This document shows positions 8,761 through 17,203 of a DNA stretch of 53,534 nucleotides, piece by piece. Position 1 is the first letter of the stretch; each line of letters begins with the position of its first letter. This DNA is from CAZJYC01 sp964550165 (GTDB lineage Bacteria; Acidobacteriota; Aminicenantia; Aminicenantales; Aminicenantaceae): NCBI GenBank assembly GCA_964550165.1, contig CAZJYC010000008.1, forward strand, positions 1 to 53,534, given 5' to 3'. Position numbers and translations under genes: made by a program. The notes under the pieces were generated by a model, which saw nothing but the letters and a program-made list of their open reading frames with translations, ran no database searches and was not told the DNA's origin.

Positions 8761-9507
8761 ATGCAGGGTATCGAAGTCAGAAATCTCACAAAACAATTCG
8801 GCCAGTTCACGGCTGTCGACCGAATCACTTTTGCCGTCAAGAAGGGAGAGATTTTTGGCTTTCTCGGTCCCAACGGTGCTGGCAAATCGACCACAATCCG
8901 TATGCTGTGCGGAATCCTCAGGCCAACTTCAGGCTCAGGCATGGTGGGAGGATTCAGCATCAGCACCCAGGCCGAGAAGATCAAAAAGATTATCGGTTAC
9001 ATGTCCCAGCGTTTCACTCTCTATCAAGACCTCACCGTGGAAGAGAACATCGATTTTCATGGAGGAATCCATGGACTCTCTCCTTCAGAAAAAAAAGAAA
9101 GGAAAGATTGGGTCATAAAAATGGCAGGCCTCAAAGGGAGGGAGCGCTCCCTGACCAGGGAGCTTGCCGGCGGCTGGAAACAGCGCCTCTCGCTGGGATG
9201 CGCTATTCTCCACCGGCCGCAAATCCTTTTCCTGGATGAGCCGACGGCCAGCGTCGACCCGGTTTCCCGCAGGGATTTCTGGGACTTGATCTATCATCTC
9301 TCAGAAGAAGGAACGACGGTTTTTGTGACCTCGCATTACATGGATGAAGTCGAACGCTGCCACAGGCTGGCCATCATCTTTTCGGGAAAAATCATCGCCC
9401 AAGGCTCCCCCCGAGAGCTGAAGATAAAGCTCACCGGAAAAGAAGAATCGACTCTGGAGGAGGTATTCCTCTCGGCCATCCAAAAGGATAAAACTCGTGA
9501 GAAATAG
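8761..9507 (+). CDS. ABC-2 exporter ATPase, canonical-site subunit (YbhF C-terminal-like)
   Basis: 248 residues: Walker A GPNGAGKST, a YbhF-type signature LAGGWKQRLSLG, Walker B ILFLDEPTASVDP, and an intact switch His in VTSHYMDEV. The GGWKQR variant signature and SVDPVSRRDFW are typical of the C-terminal half of YbhF-like ATPases. It starts 5 bases after the preceding ATPase gene, and its 3' end overlaps the first permease by 11 bases, so all are probably one transcript. It should form the second half of a heterodimeric motor for the pump. Confidence 0.92.
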   Translation: MQGIEVRNLTKQFGQFTAVDRITFAVKKGEIFGFLGPNGAGKSTTIRMLCGILRPTSGSGMVGGFSISTQAEKIKKIIGYMSQRFTLYQDLTVEENIDFHGGIHGLSPSEKKERKDWVIKMAGLKGRERSLTRELAGGWKQRLSLGCAILHRPQILFLDEPTASVDPVSRRDFWDLIYHLSEEGTTVFVTSHYMDEVERCHRLAIIFSGKIIAQGSPRELKIKLTGKEESTLEEVFLSAIQKDKTREK

Positions 9508-10633
9508 AATCCTTCCCCTGGCGAGGAAAGAAGTTCTGCACATCCTCAGAGACCCACGAAGTCTTTATCTGGCCATAATCCTGCCGATCATCCTGCTCAT
9601 CCTTTTTGGCTACGCCATCACTTTTGATGTCAGGCATATCCGCGTGGGAATTGTCGATGAGGACAACTCCTTCCTCAGCCGGGAACTCATTTCCAGACTT
9701 GAGGGGAGTGAATATTTCGACCTCCTCTATCTTATGAGTCCCTCGACCGAATTTGAAAAGCTTCTGGATGAAGGCAAGGTCAAAATCCTAATGGTCATTC
9801 CCAAGAACTTTTCTCGCGACATCCAACAAGGAAAAGACACTCCGCTTCAGCTTCTGCTTGATGGGAGTGACAACAACACAGCCCAGATCGCCCTAGGATA
9901 CACTTCGGGAATCATTCTGGACTTCTCCTCAAACATCCTTCTCGAAAGACTGGATAAACAGGGCGCTTTGCTCAAACCAGGAATTCCTCCGATAGACATC
10001 AGGCCAACTGTCTGGTATAACAGCGACCTCCGCAGCGAAAACTTTATCGTTCCCGGGTTGATTGCCGTGGTGATGATCATCCTGGCCGCCATGTCATCCT
10101 CTCTGACCATTGCCCGCGAGTGGGAGACCGGCACCATGGAACAGCTTATTTCCACTCCGGCCAAGCCCCTTGAAATCATCATCGGCAAGCTTCTGCCTTA
10201 CTTTGCCCTGGGCCTCATCCAGATCTCTCTCGTCATCCTCATCGGAACGTTTGTCTTTAACGTCCCGCTTAGAGGAAACATTTTCTACCTCTTCTGTGTC
10301 TCCGGGGTCTTTCTTGTCTGCGGCTCTGGGATAGGACTCCTTATCTCCGCGGCCACCCGGTCCCAGCAGCTGGCTTTCATGCTCTCCATCATCTTCACCC
10401 TTCTGCCCTCGTTTATTCTCTCCGGCTTCATCTTTCCCATCTCCAGCATGCCCCGGGCGATCCAGCTTTTCACCTATCTTGTTCCGGCCAAATATTTTCT
10501 GATCATCATCAGGGGCATCTTTCTCAAAGGAAACGGGCTGGCCACCCTCTGGCCTGAAACTCTGGCGCTTGTGGTTTTTGCGCTAATCCTTATCCTGGCC
10601 TGCAGCAGGAGGCTGAGACTCAGTCTGGAGTGA
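9497..10633 (+). CDS. ABC-2 type permease (YbhS-like)
   Basis: 378 residues from a GTG that lies inside the end of the ATPase gene. The architecture is that of ABC-2 exporters with a large periplasmic loop: an N-terminal amphipathic segment and helix (ARKEVLHILRDPRSLYLAIILPIILLILFGYAITF), about 150 periplasmic residues (VGIVDEDNSFLSRELISRL), then five helices (from about 170) with the family motif REWETGTMEQLISTP. It probably pairs with the next permease to form the export channel. Stop and next start overlap as GTGA. Confidence 0.92.
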   Translation: MRNRILPLARKEVLHILRDPRSLYLAIILPIILLILFGYAITFDVRHIRVGIVDEDNSFLSRELISRLEGSEYFDLLYLMSPSTEFEKLLDEGKVKILMVIPKNFSRDIQQGKDTPLQLLLDGSDNNTAQIALGYTSGIILDFSSNILLERLDKQGALLKPGIPPIDIRPTVWYNSDLRSENFIVPGLIAVVMIILAAMSSSLTIAREWETGTMEQLISTPAKPLEIIIGKLLPYFALGLIQISLVILIGTFVFNVPLRGNIFYLFCVSGVFLVCGSGIGLLISAATRSQQLAFMLSIIFTLLPSFILSGFIFPISSMPRAIQLFTYLVPAKYFLIIIRGIFLKGNGLATLWPETLALVVFALILILACSRRLRLSLE

Positions 10634-11751
10634 ACATGTTTCAAACCGTTCGCCACATTGTCCGAAAAGAATTCATCCAGACGTTTCGCGACAAAAGGAT
10701 GCTTCTTCCCATCTTCGTCGCGCCTGTCATCCAGCTCATTCTCTTTGGCTTTGCGGTCACAACGGATATCAAACATATCTCTTTGGCCGCGCTCGATTAT
10801 GACCGCACGACCGAAAGCCGAAGGCTCATCGCCTCCTTCAGCCAATCCCTGAGTTTTGACCTCGACTTTTATCCGCGCTCTTACTCTGAACTTGAAGAGC
10901 TCCTCCAGGAAGGAAAAATCCAGGCCGCAGTCGTTATTCCTCGAAAATTCGGCAAAGACTTGAAGAAGGGAACACAAACCTCGCTTCAAGTGCTTCTCGA
11001 TGGGACAGACGCCAATACGGCAACCATCATCGCCAGCACCATCTCCCAGCTCGTCGCCAGATATTCAGAAAATGTCCTGGCAGAGATCCGGGGCCAGAGA
11101 GGCCTGGGAATTGCCGTTCCTCAGCCGAGGGTCTTGTATAACCCGAACCTGGAAAGCTCTGTCTATATGGTTCCCGGAGTGATTTGCCTCATCCTTCTTC
11201 TGACAACTCTCATCCTGACCTCATTGGGCCTGACCAGGGAAAGAGAGATGGGCACGCTGGAACAGTTGCTTGTCTCGCCCATAAAGCCCTGGCAGCTGAT
11301 CATGGGCAAAACGATTCCTTATGTGCTCATCGGCTTGGCCGATGTCGTCCTGGTCATCTCAGCCGGCCGGCTGATTTTTGGCCTCCCGGTCAGAGGCAGC
11401 CTCTTCTTTCTCTTTTTGGTAGCGCTCCTTTTCATCCTGACAACTTTAAGCATGGGACTTCTCATCTCCACCATCTCCCGAACCCAGCAGCAGGCGATGA
11501 TGACAGCCTTTTTCTTCATCATTCCCGCGATGCTTCTCTCGGGCATTTTTTCTCCAATTGAGAACATGCCCCGCATCATCCAGCACATCACGCTTCTCAA
11601 CCCGCTGCGCTACTTCAGCACCGCCATCAGAGGAATCCTCCTCAAGGGAAACGGCATTTCTGTCCTCTGGCCTCAGGTCCTGGCCCTTCTCGCCTTCGGA
11701 ATCGCCGCCTCTGTCTACAGCACGCTGCGCTTCAGGAAATATCTGGATTAG
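10630..11751 (+). CDS. ABC-2 type permease (YbhR-like)
   Basis: 373 residues from the overlapping GTG at 10630, or 371 from the ATG at 10636. It has the same fold as the preceding permease and is clearly its paralogue: VRKEFIQTFRDKRMLLPIFVAPVIQLILFGFAV, a periplasmic domain (AALDYDRTTESRRLIASF), and TREREMGTLEQLLVSPIKPWQL at the start of the C-terminal membrane block. It is the last gene of the five-gene exporter set; about 137 bases of AT-rich sequence follow before the next gene. Two different permease halves plus two different ATPase halves imply a fully heteromeric pump. Confidence 0.92.
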   Translation: MNMFQTVRHIVRKEFIQTFRDKRMLLPIFVAPVIQLILFGFAVTTDIKHISLAALDYDRTTESRRLIASFSQSLSFDLDFYPRSYSELEELLQEGKIQAAVVIPRKFGKDLKKGTQTSLQVLLDGTDANTATIIASTISQLVARYSENVLAEIRGQRGLGIAVPQPRVLYNPNLESSVYMVPGVICLILLLTTLILTSLGLTREREMGTLEQLLVSPIKPWQLIMGKTIPYVLIGLADVVLVISAGRLIFGLPVRGSLFFLFLVALLFILTTLSMGLLISTISRTQQQAMMTAFFFIIPAMLLSGIFSPIENMPRIIQHITLLNPLRYFSTAIRGILLKGNGISVLWPQVLALLAFGIAASVYSTLRFRKYLD

Positions 11752-11888
11752 AGCCAAACATTAAATTCTTCCGTTTGCCTAAATGAATGAGAATTGATAT
11801 AAAAATTTTTTGTGAGATTATTTTTCAAGATAAAAACTGAGTGCATGTTTCTTTAGTCTATTATGAGACCTGAGCAAGGATAAAGGCC

Positions 11889-13442
11889 ATGAAATTTAAA
11901 TCGTTCTATCAAGATGTTTTTAAAGGCGGAATGGACATTCTGATTGGATTATCTCTCTTGAAGCTCTCTATCCATCTCTTCACCAATGGCTTTGCCAGCT
12001 ACGGTATTTTCCGCGACGAGCTCTACTACCTCGCCTGCAGCCACAGGCTTGCCCTGGGGTACGTGGATCAGCCGCCTCTCTCCATCTACATTCTCGCTTT
12101 CAGCCGTCTACTTTTCGGAGAATCGTTATTCGCCCTGCGGCTGCTCCCTGCAATTGCGGGAGCCTTAACTGTTTTTCTGACTGGACTCATCGTCCGCAAG
12201 CTTGGCGGAGGAAAAGCAGCGATCATCGTCGCCTCGTTGGCTGTGATCTTTTCGCCGATTCAATTAGCCACGAACACAATCTATTCGATGAATAGCTTCG
12301 ATATTCTCCTCTGGGTTCTTGCCGTCTATGTTTTAATGCTCATCGTCAAAGATGGAAGCCCGAAATTATGGATTATCCTTGGCTGTGTATTAGGACTGGG
12401 GCTGTTGAATAAGGTTGGAATGCTCTGGTTTGGTTTTGGGCTGTTTGCTGGACTGATTCTGACAAAGCAGCGGAAATCTTTCAAAACCATCTGGCCCTGG
12501 GTTTGTGCCGCGCTGGCGTTCAGCCTCTTTCTGCCTTACGTCATCTGGAATTTCAGCCATGACTTTGCCCATGTCGAGTTTATCAGGAATGCGTCTTTGT
12601 ACAAATATTCAGGGCTGAAACCTTTTGATTTTCTCTTCGGCCAAATCTTCCTCCAAAATCCAGTTTCTCTTCCCGTTTGGCTGGCAGGGCTGTATTTTTT
12701 CTTTTTTCATAAGGAGGGCAAAACTTTTCGCCTCCTGGGATATATTTATCTCACGGCGTTTTTGATACTCCTTGCGAACGGGACGAGCAAGCCAGAGTAT
12801 TTGAGCCCCGCTTATCCGATGCTTTTTGCCGGAGGCTCTGTCTTTCTGGAGAAGTTGAGTTATAGAAAATATTGGAGATGGTTGAAATTTGCTGTTCCGA
12901 TTTTAATTCTCGCCAGCGGGATTGTCCTCGCGCCGCTCACGCTGCCCATCCTCCCTGTCAAAACATACATCAGATACTCCAATTTTCTGGGGATGAAGCC
13001 GATCTCGTATGAAGGAAAAGAACTTACAGAACTTCCTCAATACTATGCGGATATGTTTGGCTGGGAGAACATGGCCAGGACAGTGGCTGAAGTCTATCAT
13101 TCTCTTCCGGAGGACGAGCAATCCAGGACAATCCTCTTCGGGCAGAACTACGGAGAAGCAGGTGCGATGGAATATTACCGCAAGACCTATGGCCTGCCCA
13201 GGGTCGTTTCCTCGCACAACAACTACTGGATCTGGGGATACGGCAGCGAAGATTTTGAAACGGTCATCTTTATCGGCGGGAGCAAGGAAGATTACGCCGA
13301 TTCTTTCGAGCAGGTGGAGCGAGCCGCTGTCGTTCGGTGTGATTACTGTATGCCCTATGAGAATAACCTCCCGATCACTATCGCCAGAAACTTGAAGGTC
13401 AGGATGAGCGAGCTCTGGAGCGCAGTGAAACATTACGAATGA
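11889..13442 (+). CDS. GT39/ArnT-like membrane glycosyltransferase
   Basis: 517 residues with about 10-12 predicted transmembrane helices. The first periplasmic loop carries the acidic motif of the GT-C superfamily (FRDELYYLACSHRLALGYVDQPP), with the Asp-Glu pair expected to act in catalysis. Family members transfer a sugar from a polyprenyl-phosphate donor to lipid A or protein on the outer face of the inner membrane. The C-terminal 140 residues form a soluble domain (DEQSRTILFGQNYGEAGAMEYY). AAGGATAAAGGCC precedes the ATG. Neighbours give no pathway context, so acceptor and donor are unknown. Confidence 0.85.
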   Translation: MKFKSFYQDVFKGGMDILIGLSLLKLSIHLFTNGFASYGIFRDELYYLACSHRLALGYVDQPPLSIYILAFSRLLFGESLFALRLLPAIAGALTVFLTGLIVRKLGGGKAAIIVASLAVIFSPIQLATNTIYSMNSFDILLWVLAVYVLMLIVKDGSPKLWIILGCVLGLGLLNKVGMLWFGFGLFAGLILTKQRKSFKTIWPWVCAALAFSLFLPYVIWNFSHDFAHVEFIRNASLYKYSGLKPFDFLFGQIFLQNPVSLPVWLAGLYFFFFHKEGKTFRLLGYIYLTAFLILLANGTSKPEYLSPAYPMLFAGGSVFLEKLSYRKYWRWLKFAVPILILASGIVLAPLTLPILPVKTYIRYSNFLGMKPISYEGKELTELPQYYADMFGWENMARTVAEVYHSLPEDEQSRTILFGQNYGEAGAMEYYRKTYGLPRVVSSHNNYWIWGYGSEDFETVIFIGGSKEDYADSFEQVERAAVVRCDYCMPYENNLPITIARNLKVRMSELWSAVKHYE

Positions 13443-13686
13443 CAAGTCAGTCGTAAAACGAGCATTCTCTTGCCCATCAGCAGACTTGAGAGTCTCAATT
13501 CTTTGAAGATAAAAAATTTTGAGCATAAATTCCTGAGCTTTTCGATATCCAGCTTTTTTCCCTGATGAAAATTTCTCAGAAGTATTTACGTCCCCAGCCC
13601 TGCTCGATAGCACCAAATACGATTTGAAAAAAATCATCTTTGTCTTTCATTCGATTGCGGCTCAGGCATTCTCAAGCCCAAGACAC

Positions 13687-15090
13687 TCAGGCCGGACCCC
13701 AGCGCATCAGGACAGGCGGGATGAGGGAAAGGAAACCGAAGAAAACCCAGAGGAGGAGAAGCGGGATAAGCCATTTCGCCCATTTCTCCCAGCTCAGCCG
13801 GGCAAGCCCCAGCACGCCCATGGTTACTCCAGATGTTGGCAAAACCGGATTGATGTACTCGGCTAACTGGAAGGCAAAGACCGATGTCTGGCGGGTAATG
13901 CCCACCAGGTCTCCGAGTGGAGCCATGATGGGCATGGTCAGGGCAGCCTGCGCAGTACCAGAATGGACAAAGAAATTGATGATGCACTGGCAGACGAACA
14001 TCAGTTGCGAAGAGAGAATGGGATGGAAGCCGGAGATGGCTTTGGCCATATAATAAAGCGTTGTGTCCAGAATTTTTCCGTCCATGGCCACAACCAGAAT
14101 CGCCCGGGCGCAGCCGATGATGAGCGCAGCGTTGATCATATCCTTTGCGCCACTGACAAAAGCTCCGGCCAGCTCCTCTGCATTCAGCCTGCCCAGAATT
14201 CCGGAAAGAATTCCTAAGGCGAGAAAAAGGCCGGCGATCTCGTTGATGTACCATTTGTAACGCAGAATGCCAAAAACAAGAAGCGCCATGCCAAGCAGGA
14301 AGAGGATGAGAACCAGCTTATGGGACCTGAGTATCTTGACTTTTTCGACTGAGAGGTCAAGCTCGAGCCCTCCTTTCTTCTCCCTATCTTCTTCATAACT
14401 GGGGCTGATTCTTGGATTTTTCAAAACCTTGGAGGCATAGCGCATGACGACAGCGATGGCTATCGCTGTTCCAACGGCCCAGACCGCAAGCCTGTAGCCG
14501 ATGCCTGAATAAAGGGGGAGGCCGGCAATTCCCTGGGCGATTCCCACTGTAAAAGGATTGAAGAAGGCTCCTGCAAAACCCGAAGCCGCCCCGACAAAGG
14601 GTATGCAGACTCCGACGATGGTGTCATAGCCGAGTGAAAGTGCCAGGGGGACGAAGATGAGAACAAAAGGCATGGTCTCCTCGCACATGCCGAAGACTGC
14701 GCCTCCCAGGGAGAAAATGACCATGGTGACGGGAATTAGCAGGGCGCGCAGAGCTTTGCTCTGGCCGAATTTCAGGGCAAGGCTTTGGATAAAAACTGTG
14801 ATGGCGCCGGTTTTCTGGATGACAGCAAAGGCGCCGCCGACAACAAAAATAAAGATGATGATCGGAGCGGCTTCAATAAATCCCTTAACCGGAGAGATAA
14901 AAAGTGCTCCAAGCCCCTGGGGCTGGTGCTCGCCAAACTGGAAGGAGCCGGCAACCGGAATTGTCCGTCCGTCCTTTTCCACTCTCTGATACTCGCCCCC
15001 AGGGACAATCCAGGTGGCGATGGCGGTCAAGACAACCATGGCATAGATGAGAACAAGAGTGTGGGGCAGCTTTGTTTTCTTTATGGCCAT
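13687..15090 (-). CDS. YfcC-family membrane permease (amino acid/peptide transporter-like)
   Basis: 467 residues with about 11-13 membrane helices and a YfcC-type N-terminus (LPHTLVLIYAMVVLTAIATWIVPGGEY). Two re-entrant-like segments, GMCEETMPFVLIFVPLALSLGYD and FVHSGTAQAALTMPIMAPLGDLVGITRQT, match the conserved blocks of the YfcC/AbgT-related C4-dicarboxylate superfamily. Its ATG overlaps the stop of the upstream cyanophycinase gene (TAATG), so the two are translationally coupled. The pairing suggests import of beta-aspartyl-arginine or released amino acids (inference; substrates of this family are poorly defined). It converges on the glycosyltransferase gene with a 244-base gap lacking a clear terminator. 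Confidence 0.88.
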   Translation of the reverse strand: MAIKKTKLPHTLVLIYAMVVLTAIATWIVPGGEYQRVEKDGRTIPVAGSFQFGEHQPQGLGALFISPVKGFIEAAPIIIFIFVVGGAFAVIQKTGAITVFIQSLALKFGQSKALRALLIPVTMVIFSLGGAVFGMCEETMPFVLIFVPLALSLGYDTIVGVCIPFVGAASGFAGAFFNPFTVGIAQGIAGLPLYSGIGYRLAVWAVGTAIAIAVVMRYASKVLKNPRISPSYEEDREKKGGLELDLSVEKVKILRSHKLVLILFLLGMALLVFGILRYKWYINEIAGLFLALGILSGILGRLNAEELAGAFVSGAKDMINAALIIGCARAILVVAMDGKILDTTLYYMAKAISGFHPILSSQLMFVCQCIINFFVHSGTAQAALTMPIMAPLGDLVGITRQTSVFAFQLAEYINPVLPTSGVTMGVLGLARLSWEKWAKWLIPLLLLWVFFGFLSLIPPVLMRWGPA

Positions 15091-15953
15091 TATTTCAACA
15101 CATTTTTTGTCTTTAGATTGAATCTGTCGCCGGCCTTTAAAACATGCATTTTGATGTTGGAGGCGCTTAAGGATTGAGAGTGAAGGATTTGAATCTTTGC
15201 CCGGGAAGCGTCATAGACGATAACGTTTCCCTCGCCGATGACTTCAAACGCTTGATCTGGGTTGACAACGATGGCTGTCGACTCATCGATACCGATGCCG
15301 AGCAGCTCCGGATGCTCGGCGATGAGGCTGATGAGCCGGTTGTGTCTTTTGCGCTTGATAAAATGCTGGTCGATGACCGCAGCCTTGATGAATCCAAGGC
15401 CCTGGACTATGATGATGTTTTGAGCCTGGATCGTCTCGAATTCATGACCTTCCTGGACTTCTCTCCTTTCATCGCCGGTAATCATGATCTCGCTCATCAC
15501 CGCAGCTCCAGCGCTTGTCCCGCCGATTGTCGCGCCTTTCTCGTATATCTCAAGGAGTTTTCGGTGAAGAGGAGTGTTGACCAGAATATCGGTCAGCCGC
15601 GACTGCACTCCTCCGGAAAAAAAAACTCCGCCCGCCTCATCCAGAATTTTCGCGCTTTCCTCCTCCATGGCCTGTTCCCGGCTCAGAATATGATACTCGA
15701 CATCACGGGCGCCATGTTTTCGAAGCTCCTCTGCCTGCGACAGCCCGACTTCAGCGGGCGTGGCGCTGGCCGTGGGAAAAATGACGATTTTCCCGCTTTT
15801 GTATGTCGCCGCAAGCTCGACAAACCTTCTCATCATGCTCTCGGGCCGGGAACCGCCGCCGATGATGAAAAGATAACCTTTGACTCGGTTGTGAGCCGAA
15901 AGAGGGAGAAAGAGAAGAAGGCTAAGGAACGCTGCAAATGATTTTTTTATCAA
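15090..15953 (-). CDS. Exported cyanophycinase (peptidase S51)
   Basis: 287 residues. The first 20 form a signal peptide (FAAFLSLLLFLPLSA), so the enzyme is exported, as in the extracellular CphE type. The S51 fold is clear: FIIGGGSRPE, VIFPTASA, GGVFFSGGVQSRL, the nucleophile elbow GGTSAGAA with Ser147, VIDQHFIKRKRHNRL and GIGIDESTAIVV. Cyanophycinase cuts multi-L-arginyl-poly-L-aspartate into beta-Asp-Arg dipeptides. The likely start is a TTG at 15953 with GGGGAG about 10 bases upstream. It is directly coupled to a YfcC-type permease. No cyanophycin synthetase or isoaspartyl dipeptidase is in the window, so scavenging of other organisms' polymer is more likely than turnover of its own. Confidence 0.9.
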   Translation of the reverse strand: MIKKSFAAFLSLLLFLPLSAHNRVKGYLFIIGGGSRPESMMRRFVELAATYKSGKIVIFPTASATPAEVGLSQAEELRKHGARDVEYHILSREQAMEEESAKILDEAGGVFFSGGVQSRLTDILVNTPLHRKLLEIYEKGATIGGTSAGAAVMSEIMITGDERREVQEGHEFETIQAQNIIIVQGLGFIKAAVIDQHFIKRKRHNRLISLIAEHPELLGIGIDESTAIVVNPDQAFEVIGEGNVIVYDASRAKIQILHSQSLSASNIKMHVLKAGDRFNLKTKNVLK

Positions 15954-16022
15954 TTCTTCATACTCCCCTTCAACTTCTCATGGAAAAACGCCTTCTCTCT
16001 GAAATTCTCGCTTTGAAAACGG

Positions 16023-16052
16023 AAAAAGGGGCCTGCAGGCTGTCCCCTTTTT
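16023..16052. repeat. Short palindromic repeat, family A copy 2
   Basis: AAAAAGGGG (16023-16031) pairs with CCCCTTTTT (16044-16052). The loop itself contains the palindrome CCTGCAGG and then CTGT. Like copy 1, it lies between divergent genes (15953 minus, 16273 plus), so it cannot be a simple terminator. Confidence 0.75.
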
Positions 16053-16272
16053 CTTCTTCTTCCTCTATGAGACAGTCATTGTTTGAAGTCCAAATTATAA
16101 TATCTTACCCGGTCTTTAACAATCGAAAAAAGCTCAAAGAGGAAACCATCGCCGTCAAAGGATTGACTCAACCCGTCGAAACCATCAAGATTTTCAAGAT
16201 TTTCTTGACATAATTTTCTTCTCCTTTTATATTAATAGCCAATTAATAATTAGGTTTGGAAAGAATAAATTA

Positions 16273-16965
16273 ATGAAAAAAATTATCATTTTTACCTGTT
16301 TTTGCTTTTTCATTTTTGTTAACCTTTGCTCTTCATTATCAGCAGATACGCAAAGGGGGTTCAATGTTGGTGTCAGCACCGGAACGTTTCCTTTTGTCTG
16401 GGAGCCATCCGTTGGCGCCTGCCGCATGAATTCCTTGCGCTTTGGCGCTCAAATAGGCTATCAATTTACAAAGCGATTAGGCATAACTGGTGAATTTGCT
16501 TATGCTTACTCTACCAGCTCCTGGAAGACGACCCGGCCATCGCTAGGGATGGAGACCTCTGCCAAAACGACTTATTCCACAATCCCTATAAATGCATCTG
16601 TATTTTTTACGACACCCGTGGGGGAAAATTTTTCAGTTTGTATCGGATTAGGTCTCGGATATTACACGATAAAATATAAAAAATTTTACAATCAGACCAA
16701 CGGCACAGTGGAAAGCTGGACCGAATCCGATAAGATTAATGAACTTGCTCCCACCTTCAACCTTGGTTTTGATTGTGATGTCTCCAAAAGGTTAGCAATT
16801 TTTTTTGAGGTTAGAGAGATTGTTGGAAAAACTAAATTTAAAAGTACTCGGCCGGACATTTATGATGTGGAGCAAGACCTAAATTTTGGCGGTACAGAAT
16901 TCAAAATAGGAATAAAATTCTATTTTGGAGAAAAAAGCCCACAGGATGCTCGCGGCAATAAATGA
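16273..16965 (+). CDS. Outer-membrane beta-barrel protein (OmpA/OmpX-like barrel)
   Basis: 230 residues with a signal peptide (IIIFTCFCFFIFVNLCSSLSA). Alternating hydrophobic/polar strands typical of a small 8-stranded barrel follow: FNVGVSTGTFPF, RFGAQIGYQFTKRLGITGEFAYAYS, SVCIGLGLGYYTIKY, TFNLGFDCDVSKRLAIFFEVREI. The barrel ends with a strand of the type seen at outer-membrane C-termini (TEFKIGIKFYFG) and then a short polar tail. It is probably an integral outer-membrane protein of unknown role. It stands alone, divergent from the cyanophycinase pair. Confidence 0.8.
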   Translation: MKKIIIFTCFCFFIFVNLCSSLSADTQRGFNVGVSTGTFPFVWEPSVGACRMNSLRFGAQIGYQFTKRLGITGEFAYAYSTSSWKTTRPSLGMETSAKTTYSTIPINASVFFTTPVGENFSVCIGLGLGYYTIKYKKFYNQTNGTVESWTESDKINELAPTFNLGFDCDVSKRLAIFFEVREIVGKTKFKSTRPDIYDVEQDLNFGGTEFKIGIKFYFGEKSPQDARGNK

Positions 16966-17203
16966 AGCGTTCTTTACTGGAGGAAAGTCTCAGCATCTTC
17001 TCTCCTAAATCTTACTTCTATCTCGCTTCTATCTCGAATTTCCTCTCGGTGTTTGGATCATAACCGTCTGTTTTATCCTCTTTGATATTGGCGAAAGAAG
17101 AAATTAACCTTGAAAAAGGGGCCTGTCCCCTTTTTGTTTTTTTGATATTGGCGAAAGGAGAGGTTAACTGTGTAAAAGCAACCTGTCTGCTTTTTTAACT
17201 TTT
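16966..17203. repeat. Tandem 60-base repeat carrying family A palindromes (copies 3 and 3b)
   Basis: TTTGATATTGGCGAAAG occurs at 17081-17097 and again at 17141-17157, exactly 60 bases apart. Each unit runs on through a GTTAAC/ATTAACC segment to a hairpin. In the first unit AAAAAGGGG (17113-17121) pairs with CCCCTTTTT (17127-17135) around CCTGT. In the second AAAAGCA (17174-17180) pairs with TGCTTTT (17188-17194) around ACCTGTC. The second hairpin has diverged but keeps its pairing and its CTGTC core. This copy lies between convergent genes and could serve as a terminator for both. The minus strand from about 17097 to 17018 also reads as a short coding-like tail (KEDKTDGYDPNTERKFEIEAR, stop), possibly a gene relic. 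Confidence 0.7.

Noticed and set aside
12903..13637. Long minus-strand open frame over the end of the glycosyltransferase gene
   Set aside because: Most of it is the antisense of a clear GT39-type coding region, with no domain or ribosome-binding site. Its upstream 150 bases could include a small relic, but nothing can be named.
13634..14254. 206-codon frame overlapping the permease gene on the same strand
   Set aside because: Out-of-frame shadow of the YfcC-type permease; composition is His/Arg/Cys-rich and non-membrane, unlike any real protein.
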